The translations under genes and the position numbers were made by a program. From Qipengyuania oceanensis (lineage in GTDB: Bacteria; Pseudomonadota; Alphaproteobacteria; Sphingomonadales; Sphingomonadaceae), in contig NZ_WTYN01000003.1 in the NCBI RefSeq assembly GCF_009827535.1, positions 1 to 64,000 on the forward strand: a DNA stretch of 64,000 nt, given 5' to 3'. Below are positions 18,945-26,794 of the stretch, piece after piece. The notes beneath the pieces were generated by a model that was not told where the DNA came from, did not search any database, and saw nothing but the letters and a program-made list of their open reading frames with translations. Position 1 is the stretch's first letter. Each line of letters begins with the position of its first letter.

Positions 18945-20093
18945 TCACCTTCCAACGCAAAAGCCCGACCACTCGCGCATAAGCTCACGCCGCTTGTCCA
19001 AATAGTTGGTACGGCGATAGGCCGCTTCCACTTTGTTGCTGACCGAGTGCGCTAGCGCCGCTTCCGCCACTTCGCCGGGGTAGCTTGTCTTCTCGGCGGC
19101 CCAATCTCGGAACGCAGATCGAAAGCCGTGCACCGTGAAGGGTAGCTTGGCGTAACGCAGGATCTTGAGCAGCGTCATGTCGGACATCGGGCGCAAGACA
19201 TTGCGACCCGGGAAGACCAGATCGCTGCATTCAGCGTAGTAAGGTCTGGCACGTTCGAGCACGTCGATTGCCGCATCGGTCAGCGGAACCACATGTTCCT
19301 TGCCGACCTTCATACGCTCCGCTGGGACAGTCCAGAGTTTTGCGTCCAGATTGATCTCCGCCCATTTAGCACCCCGCACTTCGCCCGATCGAGAGGCAGT
19401 CAGGATCAGGAACTCAAGCCCGAGCCGTGCGACACTCGTTCGCTTGTGCAGATGCTTCAAGAAAGTTGGGACATCCTTATAGGGCATCGCAGCGAAATGG
19501 CCGTCCTGCTTGGGCTGCCGTGGCAGCGCACGACTCAGCGAGCGCATCGGCGCTTCGGTCGCGCGCATTCCGTTTGCATAGGCCCAATCGAGCACAACGC
19601 CGATCCGTTGCTTTACGCGGCGAGCTGTCTCTGGCTTTTCCAGCCAGATGTCGAGGAGCACTTCTCGGATGAGTGGGCCCTCGATGTCATTTACGAGCCG
19701 GTCGCCGAGCTTGGGAAAAGCATAGGTTTCGAGTGTATTGATCCACTGATCCTGATGCTTCCCGTTTTTCCAGGCCGCCTTTTGCTCGGAGTGGACCTTC
19801 TCGGCAGCGGCCTTGAACGTGAGGATTTCGATTTTCTGGCGCTTGCGCTCTTCGATCGGATCAATGCCTCGCTGAATATCGCGGCGCATGTCGATCGCGA
19901 GTTCGCGGGCTTCAGCCAATGTAACTAAGTCTAGTGGCCCTAGGCCGATGTCCCTTCGGCGCCCGTTTATGGTCGCGCGCAGCACCCAATACCCCTTTTT
20001 TGGGGCGGTGAGCAGCAGCGATAGGCCATCGCCATCCATGTAGCGGCCCGGTTTAGTGAGAGCTCGAATCTGAGCAGCGGAAAGTTTTCTCAT
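18945..20093 (-). CDS. P4-type tyrosine integrase next to a tRNA-Ser attachment site
   Basis: About 382 residues. The N-terminal DUF4102-type arm-binding domain (about 1-90: PGRYMDGDGLSLLL, WVLRATINGRRR) is followed by a core-binding domain and a catalytic domain with TASRSGEVRGAKW, HGFRSAFRDWA and the Tyr in VEAAYRRTNY. The second conserved box reads LAHSV rather than LGH. P4-type integrases recombine at tRNA 3' ends. This one is read away from a 24-nt tRNA-Ser 3' fragment about 170 nt upstream, the usual int-att arrangement. The start at 20093 has AGGA about 8 nt before it; an in-frame ATG at 20099 is also possible. Confidence 0.92.
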   Translation of the reverse strand: MRKLSAAQIRALTKPGRYMDGDGLSLLLTAPKKGYWVLRATINGRRRDIGLGPLDLVTLAEARELAIDMRRDIQRGIDPIEERKRQKIEILTFKAAAEKVHSEQKAAWKNGKHQDQWINTLETYAFPKLGDRLVNDIEGPLIREVLLDIWLEKPETARRVKQRIGVVLDWAYANGMRATEAPMRSLSRALPRQPKQDGHFAAMPYKDVPTFLKHLHKRTSVARLGLEFLILTASRSGEVRGAKWAEINLDAKLWTVPAERMKVGKEHVVPLTDAAIDVLERARPYYAECSDLVFPGRNVLRPMSDMTLLKILRYAKLPFTVHGFRSAFRDWAAEKTSYPGEVAEAALAHSVSNKVEAAYRRTNYLDKRRELMREWSGFCVGR

Positions 20094-20259
20094 AGCCATC
20101 CATCCTGGTTCTCTTCCCACATCTGCTCCCACAATGGTGGGTAGAAAGTGTGGGAAGGGTTAGAACAAAATAAGAACTAGAGATTCCGATGCAAGTCCAG
20201 AAAACCGCAGAATTCTGCGGCTTTCAGGGACTTTCTGGGATCTCTTGGGATGGTATAGG

Positions 20260-20283
20260 TGGCGGAGACGGAGGGATTCGAAC
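20260..20283 (-). other. tRNA-Ser 3'-end fragment, attachment-site core
   Basis: The minus strand reads the T-loop TTCGAAT, CCCTC, an acceptor strand CGTCTCC, discriminator G and CCA, which is the 3' end expected for a serine tRNA starting GGAGACG. Upstream on that strand (20284-20350) the expected T-stem partner, variable arm and anticodon arm are absent. It is therefore a fragment and not a gene. It lies directly in front of the P4-type integrase and is the natural att core. The missing tRNA body implies a further element, or a rearrangement, on the right. Confidence 0.75.
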
Positions 20284-20423
20284 TTCGTCGATAAGGTTAT
20301 GTTTCGTAACATTAGTTCGATTTAGACAGAGCGTAATACCCCCTTGCATACCCCGAATTAAGATTGGATCCGCCTGCGATTTCCTTGGTTCTGGCCAATC
20401 GCCGGTTGATATCGAAATCGGAC

Positions 20424-20459
20424 GATAGAGATTGAACCTATCCGTCTTACCGTTAGACG
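20424..20459 (-). pseudogene. tRNA-like remnant: D-arm joined directly to T-arm
   Basis: On the minus strand CGTCT-AACGGTA-AGACG (20443-20459) is an intact D-arm very close to that of tRNA-Gln or tRNA-Glu. It is followed without a gap by GATAGG-TTCAATC-TCTATC (20424-20442), a T-arm with a canonical loop. The anticodon arm and acceptor 5' strand are missing. The same bases form two hairpins in the plus-strand leader of the FNR gene that starts at 20466, so a regulatory reading is also possible. Confidence 0.4.
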
Positions 20460-20465
20460 AAAACC

Positions 20466-21191
20466 ATGAGTGCCCAACACCCCTCCAACGCTGTCAATTT
20501 CTGCCAAGCGTGCGCCGTACGGAACCGCGCGATTTGCGCAGACCTCGACAGGGAAGAGATTGAATTGCTCAATGCCATCGGGCGAAGAAAGACAATCTCG
20601 CCGGGCGAGCAATTGCTCTGGGAAGGCGATGAAGCGGTCTTTGTGGCGAACGTCATTCATGGCATCCTCAAGCTTTCGACGCATTCGGCGGAAGGCAAAG
20701 AGCAAATCTTGGGGTTAGCCTACCCGTCCGATTTTCTCGGACGCCCGTTCGGCTCCACCACACCCTACAGCGTGGAAGCGCTCACCGAAGTCCAGGTGTG
20801 CCTGTTTCAGCGAGCCGATTTCGACCGTTTTGCCCGGGAGCATCCCAGACTGGAGCACAAACTGCTCGAGCGGACGCTGACGGAACTCGACCGAACGCGC
20901 CGGTGGATGCTGCTGCTGGGGCGGATGAACGCAGAACAGAAGCTGGCGAGTTTTTTGCTTGAAACCGCGGACAGGCTTCAACCCGCGACGTGCAGTTTCG
21001 TTGCCGAGGGTGACGCCAGCGTTATCGAGCTTCCTCTCACTCGCCAGCAGATCGCCGATGTCCTGGGGCTGACGATAGAAACCGTCAGCCGCCAGTTCAG
21101 TCGGATGAAAAACGAGGGACTGATCGCCATCCCCTCACGCCGCGGCGTCGAATTGCGCGATCGCCAGCGTCTGGAAGTAATCGCCATCTAA
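20466..21191 (+). CDS. FNR-type oxygen-sensing Crp/Fnr regulator
   Basis: The 241-residue protein has an N-terminal cysteine cluster Cys13-x2-Cys16-x7-Cys24 plus Cys112, as in FNR/FnrL/FnrN proteins that bind an oxygen-labile [4Fe-4S] cluster. A cyclic-nucleotide-binding-type domain covers about 30-150. The DNA-recognition helix ETVSRQFSRMK (about 205-215) has the E--SR pattern of FNR, which reads TTGAT half-sites. Two canonical FNR boxes lie nearby, before ompW and before ccoN, so this is the likely microaerobic activator of the cbb3 operon. No FNR box was seen at its own promoter. Confidence 0.9.
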   Translation: MSAQHPSNAVNFCQACAVRNRAICADLDREEIELLNAIGRRKTISPGEQLLWEGDEAVFVANVIHGILKLSTHSAEGKEQILGLAYPSDFLGRPFGSTTPYSVEALTEVQVCLFQRADFDRFAREHPRLEHKLLERTLTELDRTRRWMLLLGRMNAEQKLASFLLETADRLQPATCSFVAEGDASVIELPLTRQQIADVLGLTIETVSRQFSRMKNEGLIAIPSRRGVELRDRQRLEVIAI

Positions 21192-21559
21192 CCTTTTCCT
21201 GACGCCTGATCTGTATATTGATCGTAGGCTTCGAGCGCCTGGGCTGCATACATCGCGCTCGGACCAGCACCCATATACACCGCCAGCCCCATGGTTTCGG
21301 CAATCTCTTCGCGCGTTGCGCCGTGCTTGCGAGCGCCCTCGACATGAAACGTGATACAAGGATCGCAGCGCACAGCGACGGAGATCGCCACGGCTAGCAG
21401 TTCCTTGGTCTTGGAATCCAGCACGCCCCCCTCATGCGCAGCGGCCCCCATTTCCCGAAAAGCCTTCATCACACCGGGTGACCCCCGGTGTATTTCCTTG
21501 ATTGCGGGAATGAGATCGGTGGCCATCTGTGGCCAGTTCTTAAAGGCTGTGTGCGACAT
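21188..21559 (-). CDS. Carboxymuconolactone decarboxylase family (AhpD-like) protein
   Basis: 123 residues with the family active-site pattern CDPCITFH (a CxxC followed by His) inside a helical repeat. AhpD-like members are alkylhydroperoxidases or thiol-disulfide partners of peroxiredoxins; the substrate here is unknown. The start at 21559 has GGAG 8 nt upstream and gives MSHTAFKNW; an in-frame ATG at 21571 is less well placed. The gene faces the FNR gene and their ends overlap by 4 nt. OmpW lies upstream on the same strand. Confidence 0.85.
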   Translation of the reverse strand: MSHTAFKNWPQMATDLIPAIKEIHRGSPGVMKAFREMGAAAHEGGVLDSKTKELLAVAISVAVRCDPCITFHVEGARKHGATREEIAETMGLAVYMGAGPSAMYAAQALEAYDQYTDQASGKG

Positions 21560-21661
21560 TTGATGCTCCATTATGCGTAAATTAGGCCTGGCTGCTGGAT
21601 GACTGCCGCTTCGGATCGGGCATTGCGAACCCATCACTGGCAGTCAAACGAGGTCTGGCAG

Positions 21662-22336
21662 CTAGAAACGGTAGCTTACGCCAGCGCTGATGACCCACGG
21701 ATCCAGTTTGTGTTCGGTTTCGATGGCTAGGGTGTCACCCGCGAACCACCGGGCGGTCGTGTCGACGAAGTAGCGCTTCGCATCCACGCTTAGTCCAAAA
21801 CCGTTATCGTTGAGCGGGATGTCCAAGCCGGCCTGAAGAACAAGGCCAAGCTCGTCCGACAGGGTGGTGCGCGTAACACCCAGGGGCAGGGTCGATTCTC
21901 CAGGCTCGACGTCAACCCACCAGAAATACGTGGCTCCAGCACCCACGTAGGGCCTCACGCCTGCCAAGGGGAGGTGGTACTTGGCGGTTACTGTCGCCGG
22001 AATAAGCTTGGCGTCGGCGACAAGTTCGGCTCCTGGCAACCCGGAAGTTCCATCGACATCGTGCTGCGTGAGGCAGCAGATCGTCTCGATCGAAAAATTG
22101 TCCGACACGAAATATTCAGCCGCGACTGTCGGCACCACATTGTCGCTCGCCTTCGTCTGCGTGTTTCCGGGCAGTCCGACAATGTCGGTATTGACGGCCG
22201 TGATTTCGCCGTCTGGCAACACGACAGTTGCGAACGCCTTGATCTGAATTCGGCCGGCGTCGTCTCGCGCGCTGGCGATCGAAGGGACTGTAACGGCCCC
22301 GACAGCAAGCATGCTTGCAAGTATCTTCAAATTCAT
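21662..22336 (-). CDS. ompW: OmpW-family outer-membrane protein
   Basis: 224 residues. A signal peptide (MNLKILASMLAVGAV...ASA) is followed by a beta-barrel-type sequence ending in Phe (VSYRF). The family forms an eight-stranded outer-membrane channel for small hydrophobic molecules and is commonly FNR-controlled in proteobacteria. A perfect FNR box (22425-22438) lies about 90 nt upstream, which supports that here. The start has GGAAAGGA just before it. Two adjacent cysteines (about residue 87-88, ETICCLTQ) are unusual for a barrel. Confidence 0.88.
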   Translation of the reverse strand: MNLKILASMLAVGAVTVPSIASARDDAGRIQIKAFATVVLPDGEITAVNTDIVGLPGNTQTKASDNVVPTVAAEYFVSDNFSIETICCLTQHDVDGTSGLPGAELVADAKLIPATVTAKYHLPLAGVRPYVGAGATYFWWVDVEPGESTLPLGVTRTTLSDELGLVLQAGLDIPLNDNGFGLSVDAKRYFVDTTARWFAGDTLAIETEHKLDPWVISAGVSYRF

Positions 22337-22424
22337 GGTTTTCCTTTCCTGGTTCAATGGCCGCGCGTCGCAGTAACGGTGTCTGCGCAACGATGACTCT
22401 TCGTCACTGACACGGGGACAATCA

Positions 22425-22438
22425 TTGATCTGAATCAA
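22425..22438. promoter_or_regulatory. FNR box between ompW and the second Crp/Fnr gene
   Basis: TTGATCTGAATCAA is a perfect match to the FNR consensus TTGAT-N4-ATCAA. It lies between two divergent genes, about 90 nt before ompW and 35 nt before the Crp/Fnr-type regulator, and could control either. Confidence 0.8.
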
Positions 22439-22454
22439 AGACGACTCGTGTTGC

Positions 22455-22469
22455 TTGACCCATGGTCAA
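22455..22469. promoter_or_regulatory. Possible Crp/Fnr-type half-site pair at the start of the regulator gene
   Basis: TTGAC-CCATG-GTCAA is an inverted repeat with 5-nt arms and a 5-nt spacer, one base wider than an FNR box. It lies directly before the ATG of the second regulator and could serve as an autoregulatory site. Confidence 0.35.
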
Positions 22470-22472
22470 GTT

Positions 22473-23198
22473 ATGACGAACATGAATCAGCACAGCCCAA
22501 TGCCTGTCGTGAATCCATTCGAGCGATTTGCAGCGGCCATACTTCCGGCGGGCGTCGCGCCGGATGTGCGAGCGCGGTTCCAGTCACTTGCGCGCCACGC
22601 CGTTGCGGATGCTGGTGGTGCCCCCTTGGAGCATCAGGAACAGGACCAGATCGTATTCGTGGCGAGCGGCGCTACGAAGCTTGTCGCGCGGGCATCGCTT
22701 GGTCGAGAGCAGATCGTGGCGTTTCATTTTGCCGGCGACCTGGTTTCCCTGCCAGCGCGGGGAAGACATTCCTATTCGCTGGTTGCGCTGCAACGGAGTG
22801 AATTTCTCTCTTTCTGTGCGACCGATTTCCTTGCATCCGCCCAGGACGCGAGCTGTATCACAAACGAGATCCTCCGGCGTTCGCTTGTATCCCTTTGGCG
22901 CTGCCGCGAAAAATCCATCACCCTTGGTCGAAAAACGGCTCAGGAACGCCTCGCAAGCTTTCTTGCGACGATGGCGGACCGCATAGGTGTGCCGCATGAC
23001 GGCGGTTGTGTTCTTGATCTGCCGATGTCGCGACGCGACATCGCCGACAGTCTCGGACTGACGATAGAAACAGTCAGTCGCCAGTTCACCATCCTTCGCG
23101 ATCTTGCCCTCGTGGAAACCACTGGCCGTTCCACCGTCACCCTTACCGACATCCCAGCGCTGGAGGATCGAGCCGGGCATCTTCCAGTGGCGGCGTGA
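22473..23198 (+). CDS. Crp/Fnr-family regulator without Fe-S cysteines
   Basis: About 241 residues with a degenerate cyclic-nucleotide-binding domain and a C-terminal helix-turn-helix with ETVSRQFTILRD. That recognition helix is nearly identical to the one in the FNR at 20466, so both should read the same DNA sites. The N-terminal cysteine cluster is absent, as in FixK, Dnr or NnrR proteins, so it does not sense oxygen through a cluster. It lies directly upstream of ccoN and probably tunes the same regulon. ATGs at 22473 and 22482 and a TTG at 22455 are all in frame; the first ATG is taken. Confidence 0.87.
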   Translation: MTNMNQHSPMPVVNPFERFAAAILPAGVAPDVRARFQSLARHAVADAGGAPLEHQEQDQIVFVASGATKLVARASLGREQIVAFHFAGDLVSLPARGRHSYSLVALQRSEFLSFCATDFLASAQDASCITNEILRRSLVSLWRCREKSITLGRKTAQERLASFLATMADRIGVPHDGGCVLDLPMSRRDIADSLGLTIETVSRQFTILRDLALVETTGRSTVTLTDIPALEDRAGHLPVAA

Positions 23199-23211
23199 TT
23201 ATTTTGCCGAT

Positions 23212-23225
23212 TTGACCTGGATCAA
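23212..23225 (+). promoter_or_regulatory. FNR box upstream of ccoN
   Basis: TTGACCTGGATCAA matches the FNR/FixK consensus TTGAY-N4-ATCAA. It is centred about 60 nt before the ccoN start codon, a position suited to activation of the cbb3 operon when oxygen is low. Confidence 0.85.
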
Positions 23226-23277
23226 TGAACGATGCGCGCCGCTGCACTAGTCCTCGCGAAAATGGACGGAGATTTTA

Positions 23278-24954
23278 ATGCAGGCTGAAGCTGCACTAGG
23301 CCGGACGGGGCTGTGGTTTTTCGTAATGTTGCTTTCGATCGTTGTTGTTGCAACAGCGGCTGATAGTGGTTTCGCAGCCCATGCGACCATAATCGCCATC
23401 GTGGCGTTTGCGCTGATGTGCATGAGCGCGGCGCGTTTCGATCCGGTGAGTAATGGCCGCACATTCTTCAAGATGCCCGACGGCCCTTCGCGGTATGATG
23501 ACGATGTCGTGCGCTGGGGCGCGATTGCCACGATGTTCTGGGGCATGGCCGGGTTGGCGGCTGGACTTTTCATCGCGTTGCAACTCGCTTTCCCGCAGTT
23601 AAACTTCGAACCCTATTTCAACTTCGGGCGAGTGAGGCCGCTGCACACCAGTGCGGTCATATTCGCATTCGGGGGCAATGCCCTGATTGCAACGAGCTTT
23701 TATGTGGTTCAGCGCACCTGCCGCACCCAGCTCGCCTTCCCGTCGCTCGCGCGGTTCGTCTTCTGGGGCTACCAGCTTTTCATCGTGCTCGCTGCAACCG
23801 GCTACTTGCTGGGAATCACGCAAAGTCGCGAATATGCAGAGCCGGAATGGTATGTCGATCTGTGGCTGACGATTGTCTGGGTCGCCTATTTCGCTGTCTT
23901 CGTCGGCACCATCATCCGCCGTCACGAACCGCACATCTACGTCGCCAACTGGTTCTACCTGGCGTTCATCGTCACGATCGCGATGCTTCACATCGTCAAC
24001 AATCTGGCAGTCCCGGTCAGCTTCCTGGGGTCGCGTAGCTATAGCGCGTTCGCGGGCGTGCAGGATGCGCTGACGCAGTGGTGGTATGGACACAACGCTG
24101 TCGGCTTTTTCCTGACCGCGGGATTCCTCGCGATGATGTATTACTTTGTGCCGAAGCAGGCTGAGCGGCCGGTTTATTCCTATCGCTTGTCGATCATCCA
24201 CTTCTGGTCGCTGATCTTCCTCTACATCTGGGCGGGGCCTCACCACCTGCACTACACGGCTCTGCCGGACTGGGCGCAGACCCTGGGTATGGTCTTCTCG
24301 GTAATGCTCTGGATGCCGAGCTGGGGCGGCATGATCAACGGGCTGATGACCCTGAACGGGGCTTGGGACAAGGTGCGAACCGATCCGATCATACGCATGA
24401 TGGTGATGGCGCTCGCCTTTTACGGAATGAGTACTTTCGAAGGCCCGATGCTTTCGATCAAGAGCGTAAACAGCCTCTCGCACTACACCGACTGGACCAT
24501 CGGCCACGTCCACTCGGGCGCGCTCGGCTGGAACGGCATGATCACCTTTGCGGCCATGTATTATCTGTTCCCCCGGCTGTGGAAGCGCGAGCGGATGTAT
24601 TCGCTGCGCATGATCAACTGGCACTTCTGGCTCGCGACGATCGGGATCGTTTTCTACGCGTCCAGCATGTGGGTGGCCGGCATCACCCAGGGCCTGATGT
24701 GGCGCGAATACGGGCCCGACGGATATCTGGTGAACAGCTTCGCCGATACGGTCGCGGCACTTCATCCGATGTATATCATGCGGGCGTTCGGCGGTCTCCT
24801 CTACCTCTCGGGCGCAGCAATCATGAGCTACAATGTGTGGATGACGCTCGCAGGCAAACTGCGGGATGAAGCACCGATGACGGATACGCCGCACAACGAG
24901 GCGGCGGACCGGCCGATCGTCACCCCCCAACCTAATGCCGTTCCGGCAGAATAA
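23278..24954 (+). CDS. ccoN: cbb3-type cytochrome c oxidase subunit I
   Basis: The 558-residue catalytic subunit reduces oxygen to water and pumps protons in the inner membrane. It has about 12-14 membrane segments. Histidines for the two b hemes and CuB are seen in [30 protein letters not shown] and [17 protein letters not shown] motif precedes the ATG. It is the first gene of an uninterrupted operon through ccoO, ccoQ, ccoP and the assembly genes. It is led by an FNR box, as expected for a high-affinity oxidase used at low oxygen. Confidence 0.97.
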   Translation: MQAEAALGRTGLWFFVMLLSIVVVATAADSGFAAHATIIAIVAFALMCMSAARFDPVSNGRTFFKMPDGPSRYDDDVVRWGAIATMFWGMAGLAAGLFIALQLAFPQLNFEPYFNFGRVRPLHTSAVIFAFGGNALIATSFYVVQRTCRTQLAFPSLARFVFWGYQLFIVLAATGYLLGITQSREYAEPEWYVDLWLTIVWVAYFAVFVGTIIRRHEPHIYVANWFYLAFIVTIAMLHIVNNLAVPVSFLGSRSYSAFAGVQDALTQWWYGHNAVGFFLTAGFLAMMYYFVPKQAERPVYSYRLSIIHFWSLIFLYIWAGPHHLHYTALPDWAQTLGMVFSVMLWMPSWGGMINGLMTLNGAWDKVRTDPIIRMMVMALAFYGMSTFEGPMLSIKSVNSLSHYTDWTIGHVHSGALGWNGMITFAAMYYLFPRLWKRERMYSLRMINWHFWLATIGIVFYASSMWVAGITQGLMWREYGPDGYLVNSFADTVAALHPMYIMRAFGGLLYLSGAAIMSYNVWMTLAGKLRDEAPMTDTPHNEAADRPIVTPQPNAVPAE

Positions 24955-24968
24955 GAGAACACAGACTC

Positions 24969-25721
24969 ATGGGCCTGGCCGAACGCCATAAGAAACTGGA
25001 ACGCAACATCACCCTGTTGGCGGTGGGAACTTTTATTACCGTCGCCATCGGGGGGATCGTCGAAATCGCTCCTCTGTTCTGGATCGATAACACGATCGAG
25101 GAGGTCGAAGGCATGCGGCCTTACACTCCCTTAGAACAGGCAGGCCGTGACATTTACGTGCGCGAGGGATGCTATTCCTGCCATAGCCAGATGGTGCGTC
25201 CCTTCCGCGATGAGGTCGAACGTTACGGACACTACAGCCTAGCGGCCGAAAGCATGTACGATCACCCGTTCCAATGGGGTTCGAAACGTACGGGACCGGA
25301 CCTCGCGCGAGTTGGCGGCCGCTATTCCGATGAATGGCACGTTCAGCACTTGCAGGATCCGCAGAGCGTGGTGCCTGAGAGCATAATGCCGCAATATGGC
25401 TTCCTGGCCGAGACCGATCTCGAAATGGGTAATCCCGGTGCTCATTTGAGTGCCCTGCGTCGGGTTGGTGTTCCATACACCGACGAAGATATCGGGCAGG
25501 CTATGGCCGATCTGATTCTGCAGGCCGATCCGGATGCGGACGGCGATGTCGAAGATTTTATCCAACGCTACCCGAAGGCGCAGGTGCGTGACTTCGACGG
25601 CGATCCCGACCGCATTACGGAAATGGATGCGCTGGTGGCTTACCTACAGATGCTGGGGACTCTTGTCGATTTCGACAGTGCCGCCGCGCAGGAAGAGCTC
25701 GCACAGGAGAAGGGCCGCTAA
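24969..25721 (+). CDS. ccoO: cbb3-type cytochrome c oxidase subunit II (mono-heme)
   Basis: 250 residues. An N-terminal membrane anchor (about 14-38) is followed by a periplasmic c-type cytochrome with the heme site Cys68-Tyr-Ser-Cys71-His72. Methionine-rich text further on (SIMPQYGF) supplies the axial Met. The protein passes electrons from CcoP to CcoN. It starts 14 nt after the ccoN stop. Confidence 0.96.
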   Translation: MGLAERHKKLERNITLLAVGTFITVAIGGIVEIAPLFWIDNTIEEVEGMRPYTPLEQAGRDIYVREGCYSCHSQMVRPFRDEVERYGHYSLAAESMYDHPFQWGSKRTGPDLARVGGRYSDEWHVQHLQDPQSVVPESIMPQYGFLAETDLEMGNPGAHLSALRRVGVPYTDEDIGQAMADLILQADPDADGDVEDFIQRYPKAQVRDFDGDPDRITEMDALVAYLQMLGTLVDFDSAAAQEELAQEKGR

Positions 25722-25722
25722 T

Positions 25723-25881
25723 ATGTACGATTTCCTTCGCGAGTTTTCTGTCAGTTACGGACTGGTGGCGATGATGATCGTTTTCGTCGCACTATGTCTG
25801 TGGCCGTTCCGGCCAGGTGCTCAAAAGCATAACCACAAGGCCGCACAATCGATTTTCGAGGACGAAGCCCATGGCGAATAA
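25723..25881 (+). CDS. ccoQ: cbb3-type oxidase small subunit CcoQ
   Basis: A 52-residue single-span protein (MYDFLREFSVSYG..., membrane segment about 13-30, then a polar tail FRPGAQKHNHK). Its size, position between ccoO and ccoP and the conserved YGLVAM...LWPF pattern identify it as the stabilising subunit of the cbb3 complex. It begins right after the ccoO stop and overlaps the ccoP start by 11 nt. Confidence 0.92.
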   Translation: MYDFLREFSVSYGLVAMMIVFVALCLWPFRPGAQKHNHKAAQSIFEDEAHGE

Positions 25882-26794
25882 GGGCAACAACACCCGCGTG
25901 GACGAACCGACCGGAACCGAATTTGTCGGGCACGAGTGGGACGGCATCGAAGAACTCGACACACCCATGCCCCGCTGGTGGGTATGGACTTTCTATCTCA
26001 CGATCATCTTCGCCTTGGGATACGTGATTGCCTACCCCGCATGGCCGATGTTCGAGAAAGCGACCGAAGGTGTCTTGGGGTGGTCGAGCCGGGGCCAGCT
26101 AGCGGAAGAAATCGACGCCGCTGACCAAACGCGCGTTTCGGTGCGCGAGGCGCTTGCTCGGATTCCCATCGAGCGTTTGCCCGATGATAGTGCGCTTATG
26201 CAGCAGGCAATCGCGGGAGGTGCAGCTGCGTTTCGCGTCAATTGCGTTCAATGTCACGGCTCCGGGGCAGCCGGTAGCCAGGAGCTGGGCTATCCGAATC
26301 TCAATGACGACGCCTGGCTTTGGGGCGGTGACCTTAGAGCGATCGAGTACACCCTTGTTCACGGCATTCGCCAGGCAGGCGACGATCAAACGCGTGCGAG
26401 TCAGATGCCTCCTTTCGAAGGGGCTTTCGACAGCAATCAGATGGACGCTCTCGTTTCCCATGTCCTTTCGCTCAGCGGTAATGGGCAATCGACCCCGCGT
26501 GGGGCGCAGACATTTTCCGATAACTGTGCCGCCTGTCACGGTTCCAGCGGTGAGGGCAATCGCGAGCTAGGAGCGCCGCGGCTCAACGATGCGATCTGGC
26601 TTCGCGGCAGTAGCCGGGAAGCAATCACTCGCCAGATACTGAATCCGCGCATGGGAATGATGCCGAAATGGGAGGGGCGCCTCGATCCCGTGACTATCAA
26701 GATGCTGGCCGCCTACGTTCATTCTCTCGGAGGCGGCGAAGACTTCTTGGAAGTTGCCGAGGATCCCGAGGTCGAAGTCGATGAGCAACCCTGA
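25871..26794 (+). CDS. ccoP: cbb3-type oxidase subunit III (di-heme cytochrome c)
   Basis: 307 residues with an N-terminal membrane segment (about 36-55, WWVWTFYLTIIF) and two periplasmic cytochrome c domains. The heme sites are Cys125-x2-Cys128-His129 and Cys219-x2-Cys222-His223. The protein accepts electrons from soluble cytochrome c and hands them to CcoO. The ATG at 25871 lies inside the end of ccoQ, and the 3' end overlaps the ccoG start, which indicates tight translational coupling along the operon. Confidence 0.96.
   Translation: MANKGNNTRVDEPTGTEFVGHEWDGIEELDTPMPRWWVWTFYLTIIFALGYVIAYPAWPMFEKATEGVLGWSSRGQLAEEIDAADQTRVSVREALARIPIERLPDDSALMQQAIAGGAAAFRVNCVQCHGSGAAGSQELGYPNLNDDAWLWGGDLRAIEYTLVHGIRQAGDDQTRASQMPPFEGAFDSNQMDALVSHVLSLSGNGQSTPRGAQTFSDNCAACHGSSGEGNRELGAPRLNDAIWLRGSSREAITRQILNPRMGMMPKWEGRLDPVTIKMLAAYVHSLGGGEDFLEVAEDPEVEVDEQP

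Noticed and set aside
23599-24930. 443-residue open frame on the minus strand inside ccoN
   Set aside because: It is the antisense shadow of a clearly real gene; its Arg/His/Asp-rich translation has no domain.
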